Shown here: piece after piece, positions 1 through 9,717 of the stretch
Layout: every line of letters begins with the position of its first letter
Position numbering within the stretch: the stretch's first letter is position 1
Assembly (NCBI GenBank): GCA_027972325.1
Contig: JAPMOS010000008.1
Coordinates: 366,001 to 430,000, forward strand
Length of the DNA: 64,000 nucleotides
Reading direction: 5' to 3'
From: Paratrimastix pyriformis
Taxonomy: Eukaryota; Preaxostyla; Paratrimastigidae
The notes under the pieces: model-generated
What the model was told of the DNA's origin: nothing
Databases searched by the model: none
Seen by the model: the letters and a program-made list of their open reading frames with translations, nothing else
Position numbers and translations under genes: made by a program

Positions 1-572
1 AGGGTGTCCGGCCCGCTGTCCTGGCCAAGCTGGCCGATTTTGTTGCCGAGCTGGCCAGCCGGTAACATCCACTTCCAAGGCAGGTGCGCGCGTGGTTTCA
101 TTTTTGGTTGGACCTCTTTTCTTTTTTGGGCCGCCGGAACTCCCCGGGTCATGTACCCCTCCTTCTCTTCGTCGTGTCCCGGCCCGCTTCCGGCGGACCT
201 GCCGCCCCGAGGTGGGAAACACTTGGCTCGGCTCTTCCGGTGCGGCGTCTGGAGACGAGGGGGTGATCGAGGGCATGATATTTGGGCGACCGGTGCCGAG
301 CCGAGACGAGGAAGGAGTCCGCGAGACAGAAGATGGAGAGCAGGGCTTGCATGCACGCCCCCCCAAAAAATAAGCGCGCGCAGTCACTGAGACCGTGCGG
401 CGCAGGAAGTGTGGCCCCTTCCCGTGGGGGGTGGGGGACTGCAGTCGCACCCGAAACAACCAGACTCCCGCAGGGGGAGGATCGGTCAAGAGAGAAGAAA
501 ACGAGGGCGAGGGCGAGGGCGAGGGGTGGAAAGGTGGGGGAGAAGGAGACGGGTCCGTGGTCCCGTGAGCGT
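1..572. other. Unassigned flank downstream of KBL
   Basis: No coding region could be supported here on either strand. Open frames exist because the sequence is GC-rich, but none shows a recognisable domain and several frames are open at once, as expected by chance. It probably holds the 3' untranslated region of the glycine C-acetyltransferase gene and part of whatever gene lies beyond the left edge of the window. Confidence 0.4.
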
Positions 573-1244
573 TCAAAGGAATGCCGAGTGGACGATGCCC
601 TTGGCGCGGCCCACCTCGAGGAAGCAGGCGATGGCCCGCTCGAGTTGCTCCCGGGTATGGGCAGCCGATATTTGGACCTGCATAGAGCAGCGAGATGCGG
701 AGGGGGGGATGAGCGCAAGAGCCCCTGGTTCCCAACCCCTCTCGTTCGGACTCGGAGGGGGGGGGGGGGGGGGGGGGTACGGACGCGAATCCGGGCCATG
801 CCCTTGGACACGACGGGGAAGCTGAAGGGCACCACGTAGATGCCGAGCTGCAGCATCTCCTCGGCGAACTCGTTGGCCAGGCGCGCGTCGCCGATCATGA
901 TCGACACGATCGGGTGCACGCTGGGCCGGATGCTGAACCCGGCCTCGGTCATCTTCTCCCGGAAAAAGCGCGTGTTCTCGGCGAGCTTGTCGCGGAGCTG
1001 GGTGCTGGCCGAGAGGATCTCGAAGGTCTTCAGGGCGGCCCCGACGATGGGCGGGGGCACCGTGTTCGAGAAGAGGTACGGTCGGCTCCGCTGGCGCAGC
1101 ATGGCAATAATCTCACGGCGGCCCGTGGTGAACCCGCCCGAGCCACCACCGAGCGCCTTGCCCAACGTGGACGTGATCACGTCGACCTGGCCCAGGCAGT
1201 GGCAATGCTCGGCCGTGCCCCGGCCCGTTTGGCCCAAGAACCCT

Positions 1245-1275
<31 letters not shown>

Positions 1276-2295
1276 GGAGCTGGGCTCGGCACTCCGGGAG
1301 GGACCCACGAGACGGACCGGTCGCATGAGAGTCGTCGATGTGGACCAGAGCCCCGTACTTCCGGGCAAGCTCACAGATCTCCGCAAGTGGGGCAATATCC
1401 CCATCCATGGAGAACACCCCGTCCTGAGGGTCCCAGAAAGAATGAGACGGTGTGCCACAGAAAGCCAAACCGTAGAAATCAGCCGAATCCCGCACTCCTG
1501 AGAAGCGCGAAGTCGCTGTTCGAGGTCTTGCATGTTGCAGTGTTCGTAACGTTCGCGACGAGCCTGTTGCAAGGCAAGGGCAAGGGCAAACAAAGGTGAT
1601 CATCTTTCATCCGCCCAGAAGCTCCAAACCTTGCAGAGACGAACGCCGTCAATGATGGAAGCATGATTCAGGGCATCACTGAGAATGCAATCGTTCTCGC
1701 CGAGAAGAGACTCAAATATTCCGACGTTTGCATCGAAGCAAGACGAATAAAGGATACTACGGAGGTGCCATCGAATGAAATGCCAGAAAGTTGCCGATGA
1801 CACCGACCTGTCTTCCGTGCCAAAGAACCGAGAGATCGCCGCCTCGAGTTGTTTGTGAATGTCCTTGAGTTCGTAAAAAAATCGCGGTGTGTCAAGACCC
1901 TGACTCAGCGAAGAACGAGAGACGCTGACCTGAGTGCCGCAGATGAAACGAACACTGGCCAAGCCAAAGCCACGAGTGTCTAATGTATGCTTTGCAGCTT
2001 CAATAATTTCCGGGTGATCGGCAAGGCCGAGGTAGTTGTTCTGATGAGCGTCGGAGTTAGTAGAATTGTGGCAATCACAGAACAAACCGAGCAGAAAATC
2101 AGTGCCGGATCCGTGCGCCCCTATAGATTGATTATTGGCGGGTGGGTGTAATGGTCCAATCGTCACAAATGGCAGCCAAACCTCCACAGTAACTTCGGCA
2201 CCCATAGGTGAGGTAATAATCCGCTCGTTCTTATAATGGCCAGCTGCCTTGAGATCAGCTAAAGTCCGACTGAAAGATTGAATCGCCTCGCTCAT
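573..2295 (-). CDS. KBL: Glycine C-acetyltransferase (2-amino-3-ketobutyrate CoA ligase), 8 exons
   Basis: PLP-dependent alpha-oxoamine synthase that joins acetyl-CoA and glycine or, in reverse, cleaves 2-amino-3-ketobutyrate in threonine catabolism; in animals and bacteria it partners threonine dehydrogenase. Exons by splice consensus and frame: 2295-2182, 2040-1930, 1863-1808, 1756-1630, 1563-1471, 1423-1318, 1242-785 and 677-573, together 1170 nt or 389 residues against about 398 usually. Visible family motifs are [73 protein letters not shown] and the PLP-lysine block TLGKALGG (Lys at about residue 231), followed by [12 protein letters not shown] and the C-terminal [13 protein letters not shown]. 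No mitochondrial presequence is obvious. Exon 1 to exon 2 skips about 11 residues, the NFCA strand before NNYLG, that the family normally has, so a microexon may be missed. The introns at about 678-784 and 1243-1317 contain long C runs on the coding strand. Confidence 0.95.
1245..1273. repeat. 29-nt G homopolymer (C on coding strand) in KBL intron
   Basis: An uninterrupted run of G on the + strand, which reads as C on the KBL coding strand and sits directly against the 3' splice site before exon 7 (the run ends in the intron-terminal CAG). It therefore occupies the place of the polypyrimidine tract. A second run of about 20 sits at 757-777 in the last KBL intron. Confidence 0.9.
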
Positions 2296-2727
2296 TCACC
2301 AAATGAAAGAACAGCACGCCAAGGACACGAGAATGCTGGGTGTAGAACCGGACGGTGGAGCAGGCCGTTTGGTCCGTTTCACGGACAGGCAGGGCGGATT
2401 TTGTGTGTCGGAGACGGACTCCCTTGGTTTTTGATGTTGGCAAATTTGAGCACAAACGAAACCAATGGCGAACGAGCCGCTCGACTCCCTTTTTGCAGAG
2501 AAAAACTCACGGAAAAACGATCAAACACGAGGGAAAAGAAAAAGCAAAGCGACACCAAAGGCTCGGGGAAAAAAGCGCAACCAAATAAGCCTTGGGTGAA
2601 AAAACGGAAACACGCACTGGTGTGGAAAGATTACGAAGTACAAGAGGGGTCGGGTGTGGTGGAAACTGCATGGAGAAAGGACAAGAGAGAGTTCGGACAC
2701 GGGTCCGGTGGTGCCTACTGGTCGATT
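2296..2727. other. Intergenic region between KBL start and the next gene's stop
   Basis: Head-to-tail spacing of about 430 bp between the KBL initiation codon and the stop codon of the upstream minus-strand gene. It should hold the KBL promoter and the 3' end of the neighbour. I see no coding potential that I trust and no clear TATA-like element. Confidence 0.4.
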
Positions 2728-3667
2728 TCAGACGTATGCGGATAACCTCCAGGCCTCATCCACCGGGCAAGCGAGGCAGTTGCGAGCGAACCACAGTTCC
2801 ATCTCAGGCCCCGCGGAGGACGGGGCGGGCACAGTCCCATCGACGGAGGGCGGTGGGTCCTGGGCGGGCCGTGGAGGGCTGGCAGCAGGCATCGGGCCCA
2901 GGCTGGTGACCACCACAATCATCGGCGGGCCCGGGGCGGCCGGGTGGGGCAGCAGCCGATGGATGCTCTCCAGCGACCACCCCGTGGCATCGTCGAGCAG
3001 CAGCACGGCCGGACCCCGCAGTGCCTCCTCGCCGGCATCCCCCTGGGGGTCGCGTCGGAGCTGGTCGAGGGCTCGCTGGTAGCGGGGCGAGAGATCCGAC
3101 TGGACGGCGCACAGGCAGCCCTCCAGCTGGTGCATCAGGAACCGGCTCATCATCGTCTCGGGCCCGAACCGCCACCCGCCTGGGGTGGGGTGGGGGGGGG
3201 GGGGGGGGGGGGGGGGGTGGGGGGGTGGGGTGGGGGCCAAGCGGTCAGATCGTTGCCTCCTCGAAGAAAACGTCCGAAGGCGCCCACCCTGCCGCCACCC
3301 ACCCGCCACCACCCGCCACCCCGCCACCCCGCCACCCCGCCACCCCGCCACCCCGCCACCCCGCCACCCCGCCCACCGGCTGGCCGGCAGACCCGAACGG
3401 CGGTTGAACCCTTCCAGGTGCATCCGCCGGATGGCCAGCCGGCTCACGGCCGCGCCGGGCTTGCGCGCGTCGGCCCAGGTGCGCATCCAGGTGGCCAGCA
3501 GCTGACGGGCGACGGCCTGCAGCTGGTCGAGGAGCGTCAGGTTGGACCGGGTGCAATCCTGGGTCAGGGGCACCTTGGCGTGCTGCTCGGGGTAGAGCCA
3601 GAGAATCCTGTGCAGGACGGGGGCAGATGAACAGCGGGGACCTGGATGAGGAGGGATCAAAGCGTGC

Positions 3668-3698
<31 letters not shown>

Positions 3699-6600
3699 CG
3701 GTGGCGGTGGCGGTGGCGGTGGCAGGAGTGTCAAGGGTGCATCCAGCGACAGACCGCAGGTCGGCCGGGGGCGTAGCGCCGTGGATGGCATCCAGGAAGC
3801 GAACCACGTTGCCGGTCGGCTCGGCCGTCCCGGGGGCGGGCAGCGGGACCGACACCGGGATGTCCAGCGGATCGTCGGCGACCTAGCGGCGCGCACAGGC
3901 ATAGACGGAAGGTGAATCGTGAGGCACCGACGGGACGGACACAGGGGGGAGCCAAGGCAAGGCGGGGGGGAGCCAAGGCAAGGCGGGGGGGAGCCAAGGC
4001 AAGGCGGGGGGGAGCCAAGGCAAGGCGGGGGAGCCAAGGCAAGGCGGGGGAGCCAAGGCAAGGCGGGGGAGCCAAGGCAAGGCGGGGGAGCCAAGGCGGG
4101 GGAGCCAGGCAAGGCGGGGGAGCCAAGGCAAGGCGGGGGGGAGCCAAGGCAAGGCGGGGGGAGCCAAGGCAAGGCGGAGACACGGCGGACCTTCTGGAAG
4201 AAGGAGAGCAGCTCCATCCAGGAGCTGACCAGCCGCGGGTAGCCGAAGCGGAAGTCCCATGTGTAGACCTTGGGCAGCCCGTCGAAGCGGAGCGTCTCGG
4301 GGGTTGCCCGGAAGTGGATGTCGATGACGTAGTGGTCCTTTGGGCCCCGCAGCACCGACGGGTCCGGCGGGTGCCACCTGTGGGTGTGGTCGGCATGGGC
4401 ATGATGGCGGGGGGGGGGGGGGGGGGGGGGGGATACACACCAGTTCAGCTCCGGGTCGGCCCTGAGGGCCGCGTCGCCCTGGAGGCTGGCCAGGGGCGGG
4501 CCAGGGCGAAGACGGTCGGGTCGTTGGGCAGCAGCTGGACGAAGCACAGGTTCTTGTGGTCCCGCAGCAGGTGGTTGGCCTTGGCCTTGTTGGGGCACAG
4601 GAGCACATCGCCCTGGAAGGACCGCCGCCACAGAGGATGCAGGAAGTCGAGAACCGAGTGAGGGTCGTGGAAGGGCGCTCATCACCAGGCGGGGGACGGG
4701 GGCGGGGGCGGGGCGGGGCGGGGGCGGGGGCGGGGGCGGGGCGGGGGCGGGGCGGGGGCGGGGCGGGGGCGGGGCGGGGGCGGGGGCGGGGCGGGGGCGG
4801 GGCGGGGGCGGGGGCGGGGGCGGGGGGGGCGGGGCGGGGGCGGGGCGGGGGCGGGGGGGGGGGGGCGGGGGCGGGGGCGGGGGCGGGGGCAGACCCGCTC
4901 GTTGAGGATGAAGTCCTCGGGCTCGACCGAGACGCGGACGGGCTGGATGCGGAACTGGTCCTCGGTCAGGGGCGGGAAGACCGAGAACTCGGGCGGCTCC
5001 CCGGCGGCCACCAACGAGCCTGGTTGCCTGTCGGCGGGCGAGTGCTGGCCCCCGGCGCCGGCCGGGTCGGCAGCGGGGCCCTGGGCGGGGGTCATGGGCG
5101 GGGGCGTCGAGCGGCGCCGGCGCCGGTGGGTGCGGCTGGGCGGCCCCTGGTCGGCCCGGGGCACGTCCTCCATGGAGAGGGGCGTCGAGTGGGTCGGCCG
5201 GGGGGTCCCGGTCCCCTCGCTCCCGGGGGGCGTCGGGGGCTGCGAGGAGGCAGCCGGAGTCAGCTGCAGCTTGGGCATGAGGGCCGGGGCCGGCGTCTCG
5301 GCCGAGGGCGGGGTGGCTGGCGGGGTCGTGGACATGGACGTGGGCGCCGAGCCTTGCGATGGCGGAGTCGGGGGGGCGGCCCACGAGGGGGCGGGCGAGG
5401 GCCCCAGAACCCCACTGGCCGGGGTGGCGGCGGCGGCCTGGGGGTTGTACATGAGGGCCCGGGCCAGGTGCTGCCGGAGCTCGACCATCTTGTCGTCGGC
5501 CATCGAGAACCCGTAGACCAGGGCCGCGTTGTTCACCCCGAAGTGCAGGCAGCCCCCCGAGGAGTTGCTCATCGAGGCCGCGTACCTGCCCACCCACCCA
5601 CCGCACGCGCCGACCGAGCCGCGAGATGAGGCGGGATACGCATGGCGCGTGCGGGTGTCCTGGGTGGGCGCGACAGGAGGCAACGAACAGGCCCGGCGCG
5701 AGGAGGGGGAGGAGGAGGAGATGGGCGTGAGCAGGCACAGAGGCACAGACTCGGGGGTCTTCTCGAGGATGAGCGTGATCGCCTCGGAGAGATGCACCGC
5801 CTTGAACTCGTGCGTCAGCGACTCCGTGTTGAGCGAGGCGAATAGCCGGTACGTGGGGGGAGATTCAGTCACGAAGGGGCAGGGCGGAGGGGGCGGGGCG
5901 GGCCGCAGGGGCGGGTTGGCGATCCGCCAGAGCTGCTGGCAGATGACGGCCGGGTCGCAGTACGTGGTGTCCATCGAGCGGACCGGGGCTGCGCTGTCGG
6001 TGACCCCGGCGATGTAGATGGGGGCGGGGCCCCGGGAGAAGTTCACCGAAAAAATGACTTCTTTGCTGTCGGGCAGCTGGTAGATGGGCAGCTGCTCGGG
6101 GTGCAGGAAGAGAACCCGGGGTTGGAGCAGCGAAAAAATGGAGGTCAGCGCCGCCCGGATTTGATCGACTTCGACGAGACTGGGCAACTTGAAGTGGAGA
6201 GTCCCGTCGGTGGAGTTCAGGAAGGCGCTCACGTAAATTGACCTAAGAGGAGACAGAGGTGATGAACAGTTCCGGGAGGAACAACGGATCAGACATATTG
6301 TCAACTTTTTCCATGTGAAAATTGGACGAAGAAGGGTGAGGCGAGAGGGGCGTGGAGGGCTGCCCCGGAAGCACGACTTGAGAGGGTTTTTCCACCGAGA
6401 TCGATCGAAGAATTGGAAGAGGGCCTTGCGGAGGGGGAGGCAACAGAGGGCCATGAACAGGGGCGATCGGTTCGGCATAAAACAACACGTCAACAATTTT
6501 GCGTTGGTGATTGCCGCAAGATTCCTTGGTGAAATCGCCAGATGAGGACGAGGAAGGGACGGCGGTTGGAGAAGCGGAGAAGGCGATCGAGTCAGCGTCC

Positions 6601-6730
6601 CCAGGAGAAATTAACGGTGGAGGGTCGACGTGAGGCTTCTTCGACTTGACCGAAGAAGCGGCAACGGGTTCCTCTTCAGCGGATAAAGAAGAGGGAACCC
6701 GGACGGATGATGCGCCGCAACCCAGAGCTA
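2728..6730 (-). CDS. Uncharacterised multi-exon protein
   Basis: Not recognised. Exonic segments, N to C, can be picked out by non-random protein sequence and splice-like borders: about 6250-6720 (Ser/Pro-rich, includes KIVDVLFYAEPIAP), 5890-6240 (FLNSTDGTLHFKLPSLVEVD, YQLPDSKEVIFSVNFSRGPA), 5740-5850 (FASLNTESLTHEFKAVHLSE), 4890-5590 (FGVNNAALVYGFSMADDKMV, then a Pro/Thr/Ser-rich stretch), about 4440-4680 (DFLHPLWRRSFQGDVLLCPN), 4190-4370 (HYVIDIHFRATPETLRFDGL, PKVYTWDFRFGYPRLVSSWM), about 3380-3620 and 2728-3180, ending DEAWRLSAYV before a TGA. The start codon was not resolved; the 5' end lies near 6490-6730. The strong aromatic strand pattern suggests a folded beta-rich protein, but no function should be inferred. 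Introns hold four different tandem-repeat arrays. It is divergent with the phosphatase gene at 6906. Confidence 0.6.
3192..3217. repeat. 26-nt G homopolymer in intron
   Basis: Uninterrupted G run on + (C on the sense strand of the gene at 2728-6730), within an intron flanked by coding-like segments at about 2950-3180 and 3380-3620. A similar run of about 22 lies at 4411-4432 in another intron of the same gene. Confidence 0.85.
3291..3374. repeat. 8-bp tandem array (CGCCACCC)n
   Basis: About nine copies of an octamer in the intron next to the 26-nt G run. Copies in the second half are nearly perfect, the first ones less so. Confidence 0.8.
3669..3723. repeat. Hexamer array (GGTGGC)n
   Basis: Nine near-perfect copies on the + strand. 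On the coding strand it would read as alternating Ala-Thr, but flanking splice signals place it in an intron of the gene at 2728-6730. Confidence 0.8.
3944..4176. repeat. Minisatellite, 18-20 bp unit, about 13 copies
   Basis: Tandem copies of a unit of the form GGAGCCAAGGCAAGGCGGGG, differing mainly in the length of the G run and with one shortened copy near 4095. It lies in an intron of the unrecognised gene, between coding-like segments ending near 4190 and starting near 3900. Confidence 0.9.
4689..4890. repeat. G-rich array (GGGGCG)n, quadruplex-prone
   Basis: About 200 bp of almost nothing but runs of four or five G separated by single C on the + strand, with a pure G run near 4850-4865. 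It lies in an intron of the minus-strand gene, so the transcript carries the C-rich strand while the displaced DNA strand is G-rich and could fold into quadruplexes during transcription. Confidence 0.85.
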
Positions 6731-6905
6731 AAATGAAGGTAAAGGACCCATGAGAACCCAGTCAAAAAAAATCAGACAGACCGATAAATCGGCTAAAAAA
6801 CCGAGCGAGGAAAAATGCGGAGAGGGCTGATGACCCTGGTACTCGACGGTCGGACGGCAAGCCCCGATCACCGTACGCGTGGAAAACGTGCCACCAGAAC
6901 CCCAA

Positions 6906-7679
6906 ATGGCAGAAATTCTTCCTGGGCTCTTCCTTTCGAATCTTTTCTTCGCGCGGACCAAGCGCTTGTTGAGGGAGAAGAACATCACGCGAATTGTGAA
7001 CTGCTCTGACACTGTCGACAATTATCACCCTTATGACTTCCTCTATCTGAAATTGAATACCGCAGATACCCCTGAAACGGACATTCAAGCTCACTTCGAG
7101 CGGGTATTCGCATTTGTGGATCCTGCGCTCGATCTGGGGCAAAATATTCTCGTTCACTGTGCCATGGGCTGGTCCCGCAGTGCCACAGTAGTGCTTGCCA
7201 TTTCGATGCATCGGCAACGATGGACCCTCCTTCAGGCAATCCAGAATCTCTATTCCAAAACTTATAGCAACCCGAACGACGGGTTCTTGCAGCAGTTGAT
7301 CGCTTTTGATGTGTCTGTTGATTTTTGTTGTTGTTGGTGGTGTTCATGCCCATTTAGGAGGCTCTTTGGTGCCCCATCTACGACGATCGAACAACTCCAT
7401 GCTTTAGTGCCACATGACAAGAAACCAGCCAAAAAGAAGAAGGGCGGTCCTGGGATGGGGCGGGGACGGGGACGGGGATACGCTCCTGGCGGCCAGCCTC
7501 AACCTCCGGCTCCCCCACCACCCGGCGGTTGCAGCCGTTGGATGAAGCATCCTCCTCCGCCAACAACGCTCCAGGATCTTCATCAGGATGACGAGGAGGA
7601 GGAGGATGGCGAAGTCTCAGCCTCCCAATTCTCAGATCCATCACAACCTGCCGATCCTTTGAGGATGAGTGCCCAGTAA
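6906..7679 (+). CDS. Dual-specificity protein phosphatase, DUSP family
   Basis: Cysteine-based phosphatase acting on phospho-Tyr/Ser/Thr or another phosphorylated substrate. The chosen start gives MAEILPGLFLSN, the usual opening of atypical DUSPs. The P-loop HCAMGWSRSATVV fits HC-X5-R, with the nucleophile Cys at residue 85 and Arg six residues later. NDGFLQQLIAFD matches the helix that closes the domain near residue 135. A 45-nt in-frame intron is predicted at 7313-7357 (GTCTG...TTTAG), giving 242 residues; unspliced it would stay open and add a Cys/Trp-rich patch. The tail is basic (KKPAKKKKGG), then Gly/Arg-rich (MGRGRGRGY), proline-rich and acidic, suggesting RNA or nuclear association. 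It is divergent from the gene at 2728-6730 and is followed 145 bp on by the ZCCHC9-like gene. Confidence 0.9.
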   Translation: MAEILPGLFLSNLFFARTKRLLREKNITRIVNCSDTVDNYHPYDFLYLKLNTADTPETDIQAHFERVFAFVDPALDLGQNILVHCAMGWSRSATVVLAISMHRQRWTLLQAIQNLYSKTYSNPNDGFLQQLIAFDVSVDFCCCWWCSCPFRRLFGAPSTTIEQLHALVPHDKKPAKKKKGGPGMGRGRGRGYAPGGQPQPPAPPPPGGCSRWMKHPPPPTTLQDLHQDDEEEEDGEVSASQFSDPSQPADPLRMSAQ

Positions 7680-7824
7680 TGGCCTTTGCCCAAATTTGAT
7701 TTGATTTCTTTTGAGACTCTCTATTTTCTTTATTTTATTTTCAAATTTCTCGGACGGTGCCACTTATATAATTATTGCGCTTGAGCTCAAATTTCCGGCG
7801 GAGCGAGGAGCACCCCGGTCAAGG

Positions 7825-9083
7825 ATGTCCACGCCACAGAAGAAGCTCACGGGGGCCAAGCATCCCCGTTCGGCATCCCAAGCGCCTGCAGCAGCCACCC
7901 CTGTGGGGAAAAAGACTCCGAAGACCCCCAAGAAGGCTGATGCAGATGTCCCCGTCACCGAGATCGCCGAGGATATTCCTGCCGTTCCGTGCGTCCCCGC
8001 GCCCTCGGCCCCTGCAGATCCTGTCCCCGAGAAATCTGGTCCCGAGGAAACCAAGCCCACAGAAGAAGGTCAGCAGGAACAAAGAAAAAAGCCCCGGCAT
8101 CACCGCGGCAAGAAGAAGAAGGCCCAGCAAAAGAAGGAGGGCGAGGGTGCCGAGGCCACCACCACTGAGGCTACCGCCACTTCCACCGAAGGCGCCGAGG
8201 AAGGCAAGGAGGACGTGACGGAGAAGGGATCCGAGGAGGCACCGAAGGAGGGCGAGGAGGCCAAGAAGGAGGCGAAGGAGGGCGAGGCGAAGGAGGGCGA
8301 GGATGGCAAGAAGAAGCCCAAGCGAGGCGGCAAGGGCAAGGGCAAGAAGCCCCAGCCCACCGCCCCCGCCGAGAAGAAGCCCGTCAGCCTGGAAGGCTCC
8401 GCCAAGCTGGAAAGCGTCTGTTGACTATGCTGTCTGCGCGTCACCCCACCGACCGTGGCTTCTTCCCTCCCGGCACGGCAGTTGTGCTTCTATTGTCGGC
8501 AACCCGGCCACACCATGGCCCAGTGCCGGCAGCGCTCCCGCGAGATGGGAGAGGGCCGCCCCGGCCGGCGGACCAAGTCCAAGGGTGACTTCATGCACTG
8601 CTTCAACTGCGGTGCCAGTGGGCACAACATCTACAACTGCCCCGAGCCCAAGAAGGAAGGCCCGTGCATGCGCCTCCTCCCCCAGGGCCCGGGCCGCGGG
8701 GTGCCGGCCTTTGTTGGATGGTTTGCTTGATGTTGTTCCTGTCTCGTGGCCTGGCGGTGGGGACGCGACGGGCGCGACTGCAGGCGGCTGCTCGTTTGCG
8801 ACGTGTTTCATCTGCCACCAGAAGGGCCACATCAGCCGCGACTGCCCCAAGAACGAGCACGGCATCTACCCCCGCGGTGGCTGCTGCCGCATCTGCGGCC
8901 TGGTCCGTGTGCACCCCGCCGTGCCCTCGCCTGCCCTTCGCCTGTCCCGTCCGTCTCACGATTCCACTCGTGCGTGGCGCGGTCGATCTCATCTCCCGCT
9001 GCAGAAAACCCACTTGGCCAAGGATTGCCCCAAGAAGCCTGTCGCTCCCGGCATGGGCGTGGGCGGAGGTCCGCCATGCACCA

Positions 9084-9114
<31 letters not shown>

Positions 9115-9235
9115 CCCTCAACTCACCGTCTTTTGCATGGTGGGATGGGGTGGGATGTTCTCAGCGGGGACGGAGGTCTTTGCCAAGAGGGCCACCGACG
9201 TTCAGGGCGGCGACGACGATCTCGATGCCCAGTAG
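7825..9235 (+). CDS. ZCCHC9: ZCCHC9-like zinc-knuckle RNA-binding protein
   Basis: Contains CCHC zinc knuckles in the order and spacing of ZCCHC9: CFYCRQPGHTMAQC, CFNCGASGHNIYNC, CFICHQKGHISRDC, then the diagnostic NEHGIYPRGGCCRICG leading into CRICGLKTHLAKDC. In animals and fungi this family is nucleolar or nuclear and is linked to RNA surveillance and rRNA biology. Exons inferred: 7825-8415, 8482 to about 8660, about 8795-8902, about 9004-9070, about 9165-9235, ending DLDAQ before TAG. The intron 8416-8481 restores the frame ES/LCFYC; the phase of the second intron could not be settled by hand. The N-terminal 195 residues are low-complexity and Lys/Glu/Ala-rich (KKAQQKKEGEGAE, EGEEAKKEAKEGEAKEGE), a likely nuclear-targeting and nucleic-acid-contact extension that the core family lacks. 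Confidence 0.9.
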
Positions 9236-9717
9236 GCGTCCCCCCTCATCCCTATCCTGTCCCAGCATCCCGTTCCGTTCCGTCCCGTCCCGCCGGCCTG
9301 CTCGGAGGCGCCCTGGGGACCCGCCCTCCTTCTCTTCCCCCCGCTCCCCAGGGCCCGTCGGCGCTTCTTCCTCGTCTTTGCGTCCCTCCCCCTCCTTCCC
9401 CACCTCCACCTCCTCCCCTCCCGTGTGCTTCTCTGGGGTTTCACGCCCTGCTGCCCTTGCTGCTCTTTGTCTGCATCAGAGTGCGGCATCATGGCCACCG
9501 CCAGCTCGGGGTCGGGTGCTCCATACATCGCCGCCATCCCATCCCTCCCAGACGCGACGCCGGCCCTTCGATCCGAACCCCGCCTGCTGACGGGGCCCAA
9601 GCAGCCATGTCAAGCCGGGTGGTGTTGAAGCAACCGGCCCCACCAGAAATGGGGCCCCGATGGAGGGCAGAGAACGAGGGGGGAGGGAGAGGGATGAGAG
9701 AATGGGAGGGGCGCCGC
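9236..9717. other. Convergent 3' intergenic region
   Basis: Lies between the stop codons of the ZCCHC9-like gene (+) and the UBR3-like gene (-). Pyrimidine-rich on +, with no convincing coding potential. It probably holds both 3' untranslated regions. Confidence 0.5.

Noticed and set aside
149-1603. Long continuous minus-strand frame over most of KBL
   Set aside because: It reads through introns, including the C homopolymer as polyproline. The conserved protein switches frame at clear GT..AG borders, so the long frame is not the real product.
3657-5738. Very long proline-rich frame on the minus strand
   Set aside because: It is created by GC-rich arrays and C runs read in one frame. Coding segments on the same strand in other frames have normal composition.
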